Assembly: GCA_030618475.1 (NCBI GenBank)
Contig: JAUXDG010000013.1
Location: forward strand, 1-22,198
Source of the DNA: Gammaproteobacteria bacterium
GTDB lineage: Bacteria > Pseudomonadota > Gammaproteobacteria > DSM-19610
DNA: 22,198 bases
Direction: 5' to 3'
The translations under genes were made by a program, and so were the position numbers. Position 1 is the stretch's first letter. Each line of letters starts with the position of its first letter. The notes beneath the pieces are model-generated. The model saw only the letters and a program-made list of their open reading frames with translations, was not told where the DNA came from and did not search any database. Of this stretch, positions 1 through 6,134 are shown one piece after another.

Positions 1-1547
1 CAGCTCGGGCCAGCCGTACGCTCCACGGCAGCCTTCCAGCTCACGGCAGATTCAACGGCATCACAGGGACGCCACACTTGCATGTTCGGAATCATGCGCA
101 GGGTCGCGGTCTGCTCGACCGGCTGGTGGGTCGGACCGTCTTCACCGAGACCGATGGAATCATGGGTGTAAACGAAGATAGTCTGGATCTTCATCAGCGC
201 GGCCATACGCAGGGCGTTGCGCGCGTACTCGGAGAACATCAGGAAGGTTGCGCCGTAAGGAATGAAACCGCCGTGCAGGGTGATGCCGTTCATCATGGCC
301 GACATACCGAATTCGCGCACGCCATAGTGAATGTAGTTACCGTCAGACACCGTGTTGCTGATTCCTTTTGAACCGGACCAGATGGTCAGGTTGGAGCCCG
401 CCAGGTCAGCAGAACCGCCCAGGAATTCCGGCAACAGTGGACCATAACCGTTCAGCGAATTCTGTGAAGCCTTGCGCGAGGCAATGGTCTCGGCCTTGTC
501 GTTCACAGATGCGACAAACGCGGCCGCACCCTCTACCCAGTTGGCCGGCAGTTCACCCGACATGCGGCGTTCGAATTCAGTCGCCAGCTCCGGATATGCA
601 TTCTTATAAGCTGCGAATTTCTCGTTCCACGCCTGCTCGGCGCTGCCACCCTTGCCCTTGGCCTCCCAGCCAGCGTAGATGTCGGCAGGGATGTCGAATG
701 GCGCATGACTCCAGCCCAGGTTTTCACGCGTGGCCTTGATTTCATCGTCACCCAGCGGGGCGCCGTGACAATCGTGGCTTCCGCACAGGTTAGGCGCACC
801 GTAACCGATAACGGTCTTCGCACAGATCAGGGTCGGTTTGTCATTCACAGACTTGGCTTCGTGAATCGCCTTGTTGATCGCATCTGAATCGTGACCGTCA
901 ACATCGCGTACCACGTGCCAGCCGTAAGCTTCAAAACGCTTCGGCGTATCGTCTGTAAACCAGCCTTCGACATGACCGTCGATGGAAATGCCGTTGTCGT
1001 CCCAGAACGCAGTCAGCTTGCCGAGACCGAGGGTACCGGCCAGCGAACAGGCTTCGTGGGAAATGCCTTCCATCATGCAGCCGTCGCCCATGAAAACATA
1101 AGTGCAGTGATCGACGATGTGGTGACCGTCCTGGTTGAACTGACCCGCCAGAACTTTTTCAGCAATCGCCATACCCACCGCGTTGGTAATGCCCTGCCCC
1201 AAAGGTCCGGTGGTCGTCTCGACACCCGGCGCATAACCATATTCCGGATGTCCCGGGGTTTTGGAATGCAACTGACGGAAGTTTTTCAGATCATCGATCG
1301 ACAGCTCGTAACCGGTCAGATGCAAGAGCGAATAGACCAGCATGGAGCCATGACCGTTGGACAGAACAAAACGGTCACGATCGGCCCATTTGGGATTATC
1401 GGGATTGTGCTTCAGGTGGTCATTCCAAAGCACTTCGGCGATATCCGCCATACCCATCGGTGCGCCCGGGTGACCGGACTTGGCTTTCTGAACCGCATCC
1501 ATGCTCAACGCACGGATCGCATTCGCAAGTTCTTTACGCGAGGCCAT
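1..1547 (-). CDS. tkt: Transketolase, N-terminal ~515 residues (runs off left edge)
   Basis: Transketolase moves two-carbon ketol units between sugar phosphates in the pentose phosphate and Calvin pathways, using thiamine diphosphate (ThDP) and a divalent metal. Reading back from ATG at 1547, the frame is open to the edge. Family hallmarks sit at canonical spacing: GHPGAPMGMA (His26), SNGHGS (His66), TPGHPE (His100), the ThDP motif MGDG (Asp155) with the later WDDNGISIDG, then GSHDCHGAPLG, VREFGM (catalytic Glu) and HDSIGLGEDGPTHQPVEQ of the pyrimidine domain. A full family member has about 660 residues, so roughly 150 C-terminal residues lie outside. The start is supported by an AGGAGA ribosome site 6-7 nt upstream. 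The frame is intact across the visible part. In related genomes tkt sits beside gapdh/pgk and metK, which fits metK nearby. The product assignment is secure; only completeness is unknown. Confidence 0.97.
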   Translation of the reverse strand, partial: MASRKELANAIRALSMDAVQKAKSGHPGAPMGMADIAEVLWNDHLKHNPDNPKWADRDRFVLSNGHGSMLVYSLLHLTGYELSIDDLKNFRQLHSKTPGHPEYGYAPGVETTTGPLGQGITNAVGMAIAEKVLAGQFNQDGHHIVDHCTYVFMGDGCMMEGISHEACSLAGTLGLGKLTAFWDDNGISIDGHVEGWFTDDTPKRFEAYGWHVVRDVDGHDSDAINKAIHEAKSVNDKPTLICAKTVIGYGAPNLCGSHDCHGAPLGDDEIKATRENLGWSHAPFDIPADIYAGWEAKGKGGSAEQAWNEKFAAYKNAYPELATEFERRMSGELPANWVEGAAAFVASVNDKAETIASRKASQNSLNGYGPLLPEFLGGSADLAGSNLTIWSGSKGISNTVSDGNYIHYGVREFGMSAMMNGITLHGGFIPYGATFLMFSEYARNALRMAALMKIQTIFVYTHDSIGLGEDGPTHQPVEQTATLRMIPNMQVWRPCDAVESAVSWKAAVERTAGPS

Positions 1548-2052
1548 TGCTGTCTCCTGTTTTATGTCTTGAAATCTGGTTGTCTGATGCCCTGAAATTG
1601 GCGGCAGAACAGCCCCACCCCAATCTCGGTGTGGCTGCTCACAAATTTTTCACTGCGTAGCGGTAGCGCTAAACCCAGCTGCGTCACCTGCCTAGGAGCC
1701 ACCAACCTGTAGGGTGGCCCGGATCGCGAGCGCGCCATTCTCCAACAGATGGCAGCGAGGAGCAACTATTGATTTCACCTGGCGTCGAATAGTTGACGCC
1801 CCATCCAAACAACACAAAATAATATCTATACAGGCATTAATGAAGAGACCACCTGAGCCGCTGCCAGTCTGAATCTCTCACCACAAAGGACACCAAGGTC
1901 ACGAAGGATTTAAAAGATAAAGGATTTCTGTGCGTGTCCGCCTTGCTCTCAGCGAACAACGTGTTCCTTAGAAATTTTCGCGGACACGAATTAACATGCT
2001 GTTCCTTTGTGACCTTGGTGTCCTTTGTGGTTGAGGCTGGGAGAAATGCCCG
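1548..2052. other. Non-coding gap between tkt and the thioredoxin-like gene
   Basis: I see no credible gene here. On the minus strand it forms the tkt leader and the trailer of the upstream gene. Visible structures: a stem pairing 1610-1619 with 1628-1637 (one mismatch); a hairpin GCCACC/GGTGGC at 1698-1718; and two mutually exclusive pairings at 1764-1800, GGCGTC (1781-1786) with GACGCC (1795-1800) or AACTATT (1764-1770) with AATAGTT (1788-1794). A large inverted repeat at 1877-2035 is listed separately. No clear -10/-35 pair for tkt could be chosen. The short plus-strand frame near 2025 only reads the complement of the neighbouring gene. Confidence 0.55.
1877..2035. repeat. Large inverted repeat of CCACAAAGGACACCAAGG-type motif
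   Basis: The left arm (1877-1908) and right arm (2003-2035) are near-perfect reverse complements over about 32 bp, with core CCACAAAGGACACCAAGG and only one or two differences. A second nested 9-bp stem, CGTGTCCGC (1933-1941) with GCGGACACG (1980-1988), lies inside. The arms have an internal rhythm of about 11-12 nt (CACAAAGGA / CACCAAGGT / CACGAAGGA). A third, single, diverged copy in the right-arm orientation occurs at 7021-7052 upstream of rsmE. This is probably a dispersed intergenic repeat; as RNA the pair would form a long hairpin at the end of the upstream minus-strand transcript. Confidence 0.8.
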
Positions 2053-2616
2053 CTAGGTGGTTTCACCCTTCCATTTTATCGAGCAACCCATGCTGGGAAT
2101 CTGCTCCTGCGGCCCACGGCCTGTCCGCGCCACCTGCAACATGGCTTCAAACAGGTCACGGTGTGCATCGCTGGGCGCAGCCTCCTTGCGACTGGCATCC
2201 AGTCGTCCACGGTACTGAAGCCCCAGGTCGGCGCTGTAACCAAAGAAGTCCGGAGTACAAACAGCGCCATACGCCTTGGCAACCTCCTGGCTCTCATCCA
2301 GCAGGTAGGGGAAGGGGTAGTTCTCCTGCTCTGCGACGACTTTCATATTATCAAAAGAATCCTCCGGATAGTCGGCTGGATCGTTGGCCATGATCGCGAC
2401 ACTGTTAATACCATAGCCCAGTAACTCCCGGGTATCGCGCACCAGTCGGTCACGAATCGACTTCACGTAAGGACAATGGTTGCAGATAAACATTACCAGC
2501 AAGCCTTTGTCGCCACGGCACTGATCCAGTGTCCAGACCTTTCCATCGACGCCGGGTAGTGCGAAATCAATTGCCGGCGCACCAAAATCGCAAATCGGTG
2601 TTTCCAGAGAAACCAT
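2053..2616 (-). CDS. Thioredoxin-family / peroxiredoxin-like protein
   Basis: A 187-residue thioredoxin-fold protein of the AhpC/TSA-like (PRX-like) group. The fold starts with the GAPAIDFALPGVDGK strand-turn typical of peroxiredoxin-like proteins. The redox centre is CNHC (Cys45, Cys48) in the stretch MFICNHCPYV. The cis-Pro region is CTPDFFGY near residue 120, and a further Cys lies in GCSIKWK close to the C-terminus. There is no signal peptide or membrane segment, so it should be cytoplasmic. It likely performs thiol-disulfide exchange or peroxide reduction, but the substrate cannot be told from sequence. The ATG at 2616 is preceded by GGAG/AGGA. It reads in the same direction as tkt but is separated from it by about 500 nt of repeats, so it is probably transcribed alone. 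No gene symbol is firmly established for this group. Confidence 0.88.
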   Translation of the reverse strand: MVSLETPICDFGAPAIDFALPGVDGKVWTLDQCRGDKGLLVMFICNHCPYVKSIRDRLVRDTRELLGYGINSVAIMANDPADYPEDSFDNMKVVAEQENYPFPYLLDESQEVAKAYGAVCTPDFFGYSADLGLQYRGRLDASRKEAAPSDAHRDLFEAMLQVARTGRGPQEQIPSMGCSIKWKGETT

Positions 2617-2705
2617 AATCCTGCTACTCCTATCCCGTATCCCATCAAAGTGGCGCAGTTTAACCCAACCGGGGAGAATGGTACTTAACTTAAGCTGATG
2701 TCATG

Positions 2706-2913
2706 TACTAAACCGAACATTGGATAGCCGACATACCTTGGCGGGACCGTCGGCAGCACGAGCCCATGGACGGGCGAAGGTAGAGCACCAAAAGTAGGCG
2801 CTTTAGGCGATGCAGGAGCAATTTTGCCGAGGGATGCTGCCGTCGAGCGTACAGGGAGGTATTCAAAGCGTGTCCCGTTAAGGTATGTCAGCTATCTAAT
2901 GTACTCATTAGTA
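2706..2913. mobile_element. MITE-like element with ~42-bp imperfect terminal inverted repeats
   Basis: The left end (2706-2747) and right end (2872-2913) are reverse complements with scattered, mostly transition, differences. The strongest block is 33 bp (2715-2747 against 2872-2904) with five mismatches, containing GACATACCTT. The inverted repeats begin TACTAA outermost and end CGGGAC innermost. Inside lies another inverted pair, CGGCAGCA (2751-2758) and TGCTGCCG. The whole is about 208 bp and has no ORF. Size, long terminal repeats and lack of coding capacity suit a non-autonomous miniature transposable element. Target duplications are uncertain because the outermost bases may themselves be repeat. 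Mobility is inferred, not shown. Confidence 0.65.
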
Positions 2914-2917
2914 AATA

Positions 2918-2952
2918 GCCACGGAAAACATGGAAAGCATAGAAAAATTTTA
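2918..2952 (+). repeat. Single copy of GCCACGGAA-type short-period repeat
   Basis: GCCACGGAAAACATGGAAAG followed by CATAGAAAAATTTT shows a repeated CA-N-GGAAA unit every 9-11 nt. The same opening GCCACGGAATAC occurs twice, in opposite orientations, at 6020 and 6098. It lies directly beside the right end of the MITE-like element. Confidence 0.5.
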
Positions 2953-2980
2953 TCGGTTATTTCAGTGTACAGGGCAGCTG

Positions 2981-3044
2981 GGCGCTTAAACTAAGTGCCA
3001 TTCCCAACTGGGAAGGTTCTGATGATTTCAGCTTAAAGTCTGAA
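2981..3044 (+). other. Run of three small hairpins upstream of metK
   Basis: Three stems follow one another: GGCGCTT (2981-2987) with AAGTGCC (2993-2999, one G-U); TTCCC (3001-3005) with GGGAA (3010-3014); and TTCAG (3027-3031) with CTGAA (3040-3044). They could be part of a structured metK leader if transcription starts upstream of 2980, or be chance. No promoter upstream of them is convincing. Confidence 0.3.
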
Positions 3045-3068
3045 TAAACCCGCTCCAATTTACGATGC

Positions 3069-3142
3069 TTGACCCGGTCGGTGCAAATAGCCTAGACTCC
3101 GCCGTCAGCGCCGATTTGAATTCAGATTGCGGGCGCTATAAA
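3069..3142 (+). promoter_or_regulatory. Candidate metK promoters and leader hairpin
   Basis: Two candidate sigma-70 promoters are visible. One is TTGACC (3069-3074), an 18-nt spacer, then TAGACT (3093-3098), giving a start near 3105 and a leader of about 129 nt. The other has a good -10 TATAAA (3137-3142) with a weak TTTGAA-like -35 about 16 nt upstream, giving a leader of about 85 nt. Between them AGCGCC (3107-3112) pairs with GGCGCT (3132-3137), enclosing an imperfect palindrome around TGAATTCA. Choice of promoter is unresolved. Confidence 0.4.
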
Positions 3143-3180
3143 AATACGGCTAAAGCGAGGAAAGAACACAATATTTCCGA

Positions 3181-3218
3181 AACCCGCTTGAGCTTGCGCC
3201 AAGCGGGTTTGTTTTTTT
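3181..3218 (+). terminator. Intrinsic terminator in the metK leader (putative attenuator)
   Basis: A perfect 10-bp stem, AACCCGCTTG (3181-3190) with CAAGCGGGTT (3200-3209), has a 9-nt loop and is followed by TG and seven T residues (3212-3218): a textbook Rho-independent terminator. It ends 15 nt before the metK ATG, and no plus-strand gene lies upstream in the window, so its only obvious target is the metK leader itself. GCGGG (3129-3133) could pair with CCCGC (3183-3187), and GGCGC (3132-3136) with GCGCC (3196-3200), as possible antiterminators. Confidence 0.85.
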
Positions 3219-3233
3219 ACGGGGCATAACTCC

Positions 3234-4400
3234 ATGAACGAATATCTGTTTACATCCGAATCAGTCTCGGAAGGCCATCCAGACAAGATGGCAGACCAGG
3301 TCTCCGACGCCGTGCTCGACGCCATCATGGCCGACGACCCGCACGCCCGCGTAGCCTGCGAAACCCTTTTCAAGACTGGCATGGTGATGATCGCCGGAGA
3401 GATCACCACCACAGCAAAGCCCGACTACGAGAAGATTATGCGCGAAACCATCAAGGGTATCGGCTACACCAGCTCGGAAATGGGTTTCGACTGGGAGAGT
3501 TGTGCCGCAATGACTGCACTTGGCGTTCAATCCCCGAATATCAACCAGGGCGTGGACCGTGCGCGCCCGGAAGACCAGGGCGCCGGCGACCAGGGTCTGA
3601 TGTTCGGCTATGCCACCGATGAAACCGACGTGCTGATGCCCGCCCCCATTACCTACGCCCATCGCCTGGTGCACCGGCAATCAGAAATGCGCCGCAAAGG
3701 CATCCTCAGCTGGCTGCGCCCGGACGCCAAGAGCCAGGTCACTTTCCGCTATAAGGATGATAAGCCGGTCAGCATCGATGCTGTCGTACTCTCGACACAA
3801 CACGCGGCGGATATCGACCACAAGGAGCTGGAAGAGGCGGTCATGGAGCACATCATCAAACCGGTGCTACCCAGTGAATGGCTCTCACGCGACACTCGCT
3901 ACCACATCAACCCCACCGGCTCTTTCATTATCGGCGGCCCCATGGGCGACGCCGGACTCACCGGCCGAAAAATCATTGTCGATACCTACGGTGGTGCAGC
4001 ACGACACGGCGGCGGCGCCTTCTCCGGCAAGGATCCGTCCAAGGTCGACCGTTCCGCCGCCTACGCCGGCCGCTACGTCGCCAAGAACATCGTGGCTGCC
4101 GGTCTTGCCGAGCGCTGTGAGATACAGATATCCTATGCCATAGGCGTGGCCGAACCGACCTCCATCACGGTGCAGACCTTCGGCACTGGCAAAATCAGCG
4201 ACGAGCGCATCACAGATCTGCTGCGCGCGCATTTCGATCTGCGCCCCTATGGCATCCTCAAGATGCTGGATCTGTTAAACACCGGGCAGATCAAGTACCA
4301 GAAAACCGCGGCGTACGGCCATTTCGGCCGCGAGCACGAAGGTTTCACCTGGGAGAAAACGGACAAAGTGGAACTTCTGCGCGCTGACGCGGGACTCTGA
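3234..4400 (+). CDS. metK: S-adenosylmethionine synthetase (methionine adenosyltransferase)
   Basis: MetK makes S-adenosylmethionine from methionine and ATP, releasing phosphate and diphosphate, as a cytoplasmic oligomer. The 388-residue product has the family's usual length. It opens with MNEYLFTSESVSEGHPDK, carrying the ATP-phosphate-contacting His and metal-binding Asp. The signature GAGDQGLMFGYATDE and the P-loop-like GGGAFSGKDPSKVDRS with AAYAGRYVAKN complete all three domains. The ATG at 3234 follows a weak GGGG ribosome site immediately after a strong terminator, so expression is probably set by leader read-through. It heads a cluster with ahcY and metF, linking SAM synthesis with SAH recycling. 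It is intact; the assignment is certain. Confidence 0.99.
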   Translation: MNEYLFTSESVSEGHPDKMADQVSDAVLDAIMADDPHARVACETLFKTGMVMIAGEITTTAKPDYEKIMRETIKGIGYTSSEMGFDWESCAAMTALGVQSPNINQGVDRARPEDQGAGDQGLMFGYATDETDVLMPAPITYAHRLVHRQSEMRRKGILSWLRPDAKSQVTFRYKDDKPVSIDAVVLSTQHAADIDHKELEEAVMEHIIKPVLPSEWLSRDTRYHINPTGSFIIGGPMGDAGLTGRKIIVDTYGGAARHGGGAFSGKDPSKVDRSAAYAGRYVAKNIVAAGLAERCEIQISYAIGVAEPTSITVQTFGTGKISDERITDLLRAHFDLRPYGILKMLDLLNTGQIKYQKTAAYGHFGREHEGFTWEKTDKVELLRADAGL

Positions 4401-4415
4401 CAGTATTATCAAGGC

Positions 4416-4463
4416 GTACGCAAGGTACCCCCGGCAAACCCTGTCGGGGGGATGCTTACGTAC
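4416..4463 (+). other. Long bipartite stem-loop after metK
   Basis: GTACGCAAG (4416-4424) pairs with CTTACGTAC (4455-4463, one G-U). It encloses an inner hairpin CCCCCGGCA (4428-4436) with TGTCGGGGG (4442-4450, one G-U) and a 5-nt loop. It begins 16 nt after the metK stop and ends about 20 nt before the SAH riboswitch. No T-run follows, so it is not a classic terminator; it may stabilise the metK 3' end or form a domain upstream of the riboswitch. Confidence 0.55.
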
Positions 4464-4483
4464 TTTAGTAAGACCAGCTGTGT

Positions 4484-4559
4484 TCTCTGAGGGGCGCTGC
4501 AGCGGGGGGACTCCCCCGCCAGGCTCAGGGATACTGGATTATTCAAAAGAACGGCGCTC
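4484..4559 (+). promoter_or_regulatory. S-adenosylhomocysteine (SAH) riboswitch controlling ahcY
   Basis: The conserved core of the SAH riboswitch family is present. Stem P1 pairs TCTCTGAG (4484-4491) with CTCAGGGA (4524-4531). The conserved strand GGGGCGCTGC (4491-4500) follows, then P2, GCGGGGG (4502-4508) with CCCCCGC (4513-4519) and a GACT loop, then the conserved GCCAGGCTC (4518-4526). Downstream AACGGCGCTC (4550-4559) can pair back to GGGCGC (4492-4497) as the pseudoknot helix. It lies 13-23 nt before the ahcY ribosome site. Known members turn on ahcY when SAH accumulates; here that is inferred from homology and position. Confidence 0.9.
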
Positions 4560-4582
4560 ATCTTTGTTTTCAGGAGATGACT

Positions 4583-6001
4583 ATGAACGCCGTTTTAGAT
4601 ACCTCATCCGACTATAAAGTCGCCGACATCAACCTGGCCGACTGGGGCCGCAAGGAAATCGGCATCGCCGAAAGCGAAATGCCCGGCCTGATGGCGTTGC
4701 GCGAGGAGTTTGCTGCCGAAAAGCCACTGCAAGGTGCGCGTATCACCGGCAGTCTGCATATGACCATCCAGACGGCGGTATTGATCGAGACCCTGGTCGA
4801 TCTTGGCGCCGAGGTCCGTTGGGCTTCCTGTAATATATATTCCACCCAGGATCATGCCGCGGCTGCCATTGCTGCGCGTGACATCCCGGTATTCGCGTGG
4901 AAAGGTGAAACCATCGACGAATACTGGTGGTGCACGGAACAGGCCCTGGACTGGCCGGATGGCGGTATGCCGAACATGATCCTGGACGATGGCGGCGACG
5001 CCACGCTGCTGGTTCACAAGGGCGTCGAGTTCGAAAAAGCCGGTAGCGTTCCGGAACCAAAAGCCGACGACAACGAGGAATGGAAAGCCATTCTCGCTGT
5101 CCTGAAGCGCACGCTGGAGACCAGTCCTGGAAAATGGCAGAAGATGGCCGACAGCGTCAAAGGCGTCACCGAAGAAACGACCACCGGTGTACACCGCCTT
5201 TACCAGATGCAGGAAAGCGCAGAACTGCTTTTTCCGGCCATGAATGTCAACGACTCGGTGACAAAATCCAAGTTCGACAATCTGTATGGTTGCCGCGAAT
5301 CGCTGCTTGATGGTATCAAACGCGCTACCGATGTCATGATCGCTGGCAAAGTCTGCGTAGTACTGGGTTACGGCGACGTGGGTAAAGGCTGTGCCCAGGC
5401 TTTCCGCGGGATGGGCGCAACGGTATTGGTGACGGAAATCGATCCTATCTGTGCCCTGCAGGCAGCGATGGAAGGTTACCGCGTTGTTACCATGGAAGAA
5501 GCGGCAGGCCAGGGTGACATCTTCGTCACCACCACCGGCAACGTTAACGTCATCGCCCATGATCACATGCTGGCGATGAAGAATGAAACCATTGTCTGCA
5601 ACATCGGTCACTTTGATTCGGAAATCGATATCGCATCACTGGAAAAATATACCTGGGAAGAGATCAAACCCCAGGTTGATCACGTTATTTTCCCGGATGG
5701 GAAGAAGATCATCGTGCTCGCCAAAGGCCGCCTGGTAAACCTGGGCTGTGCGACAGGCCACCCGAGCTTCGTGATGTCCGCGTCCTTTACCAACCAGGTG
5801 ATGGCACAGATGGAGCTGTTCAACAGCACTGACGACTATGAAAACAAGGTCTATGTCCTGCCCAAACCCCTGGACGAGAAGGTTGCCCGCCTGCATCTGA
5901 CCAAGATCGGCGCCAAGCTGACCACCCTGACCCGGGAACAGGCCGATTACCTGGGTCTGAATATCGAAGGCCCGTACAAAGCGGACCACTATCGTTACTA
6001 A
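4583..6001 (+). CDS. ahcY: Adenosylhomocysteinase (S-adenosyl-L-homocysteine hydrolase)
   Basis: AhcY splits S-adenosylhomocysteine into homocysteine and adenosine, relieving inhibition of SAM-dependent methyltransferases; it uses tightly bound NAD. Seen in sequence: GSLHMTIQTAVLIETL (substrate domain), NIYSTQDHAAAA, the Rossmann NAD motif VLGYGDVGKGCAQ, TTTGNVNVI, NIGHFDSEID, and the C-terminal KADHYRY that reaches into the partner subunit. The product is about 472 residues, matching the longer bacterial form. I place the start at ATG 4583, not the in-frame ATG at 4577, because AGGAG (4572-4576) directly abuts 4577 but is 6 nt from 4583. It is preceded by an SAH riboswitch and followed by metF after a 133-nt gap containing an inverted repeat. 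The assignment is certain. Confidence 0.99.
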   Translation: MNAVLDTSSDYKVADINLADWGRKEIGIAESEMPGLMALREEFAAEKPLQGARITGSLHMTIQTAVLIETLVDLGAEVRWASCNIYSTQDHAAAAIAARDIPVFAWKGETIDEYWWCTEQALDWPDGGMPNMILDDGGDATLLVHKGVEFEKAGSVPEPKADDNEEWKAILAVLKRTLETSPGKWQKMADSVKGVTEETTTGVHRLYQMQESAELLFPAMNVNDSVTKSKFDNLYGCRESLLDGIKRATDVMIAGKVCVVLGYGDVGKGCAQAFRGMGATVLVTEIDPICALQAAMEGYRVVTMEEAAGQGDIFVTTTGNVNVIAHDHMLAMKNETIVCNIGHFDSEIDIASLEKYTWEEIKPQVDHVIFPDGKKIIVLAKGRLVNLGCATGHPSFVMSASFTNQVMAQMELFNSTDDYENKVYVLPKPLDEKVARLHLTKIGAKLTTLTREQADYLGLNIEGPYKADHYRY

Positions 6002-6019
6002 GCAAAACAGGTATCTATC

Positions 6020-6098
6020 GCCACGGAATACACAGAAACCAGGAAGCCCTGTTACTTTAAGATATGAGGATTCCGTGATTTTCCGAGTATTCCGTGGC
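6020..6098. repeat. Inverted pair of GCCACGGAATAC repeats between ahcY and metF
   Basis: GCCACGGAATAC (6020-6031) and GTATTCCGTGGC (6087-6098) are exact 12-bp reverse complements. The similarity continues inward less perfectly (GGAATACACAGAAA against GGAATACTCGGAAAA on the opposite strand). A single related copy lies at 2918. As RNA this would be an 80-nt hairpin between ahcY and metF, which could affect read-through or message stability. Confidence 0.75.
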
Positions 6099-6134
6099 CA
6101 TCACTATATACGCAGGTAAAGAGCTACCCGATCA

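Larger units (their letters stand above)
2617..3233. other. 617-nt divergent gap between the thioredoxin-like gene and metK
   Basis: This gap separates divergently transcribed genes and contains no convincing ORF. From left to right it holds the 5' region of the thioredoxin-like gene, a MITE-like palindromic element (2706-2913), one copy of a CCACGGAA-type motif (2918-2952), three consecutive small hairpins (2981-3044), candidate metK promoters and a leader hairpin (3069-3142), and an intrinsic terminator (3181-3218) abutting metK. Each part is described in its own entry. Confidence 0.7.

Noticed and set aside
891..1595. 234-residue plus-strand frame opposite tkt
   Set aside because: Complement of the transketolase gene, whose catalytic residues are all intact on the minus strand.
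3181..3218. Terminator of an upstream plus-strand gene
   Set aside because: No plus-strand gene exists between 2617 and 3180; the nearest gene reads the other way.
4577..4582. First in-frame ATG of ahcY
   Set aside because: AGGAG directly abuts it with no spacing, whereas the ATG at 4583 has a normal 6-nt spacing.
4604..5611. 335-residue open frame antisense to ahcY
   Set aside because: It lies wholly within the certain ahcY gene, has no recognisable domain or ribosome site, and reflects codon bias of the real gene.
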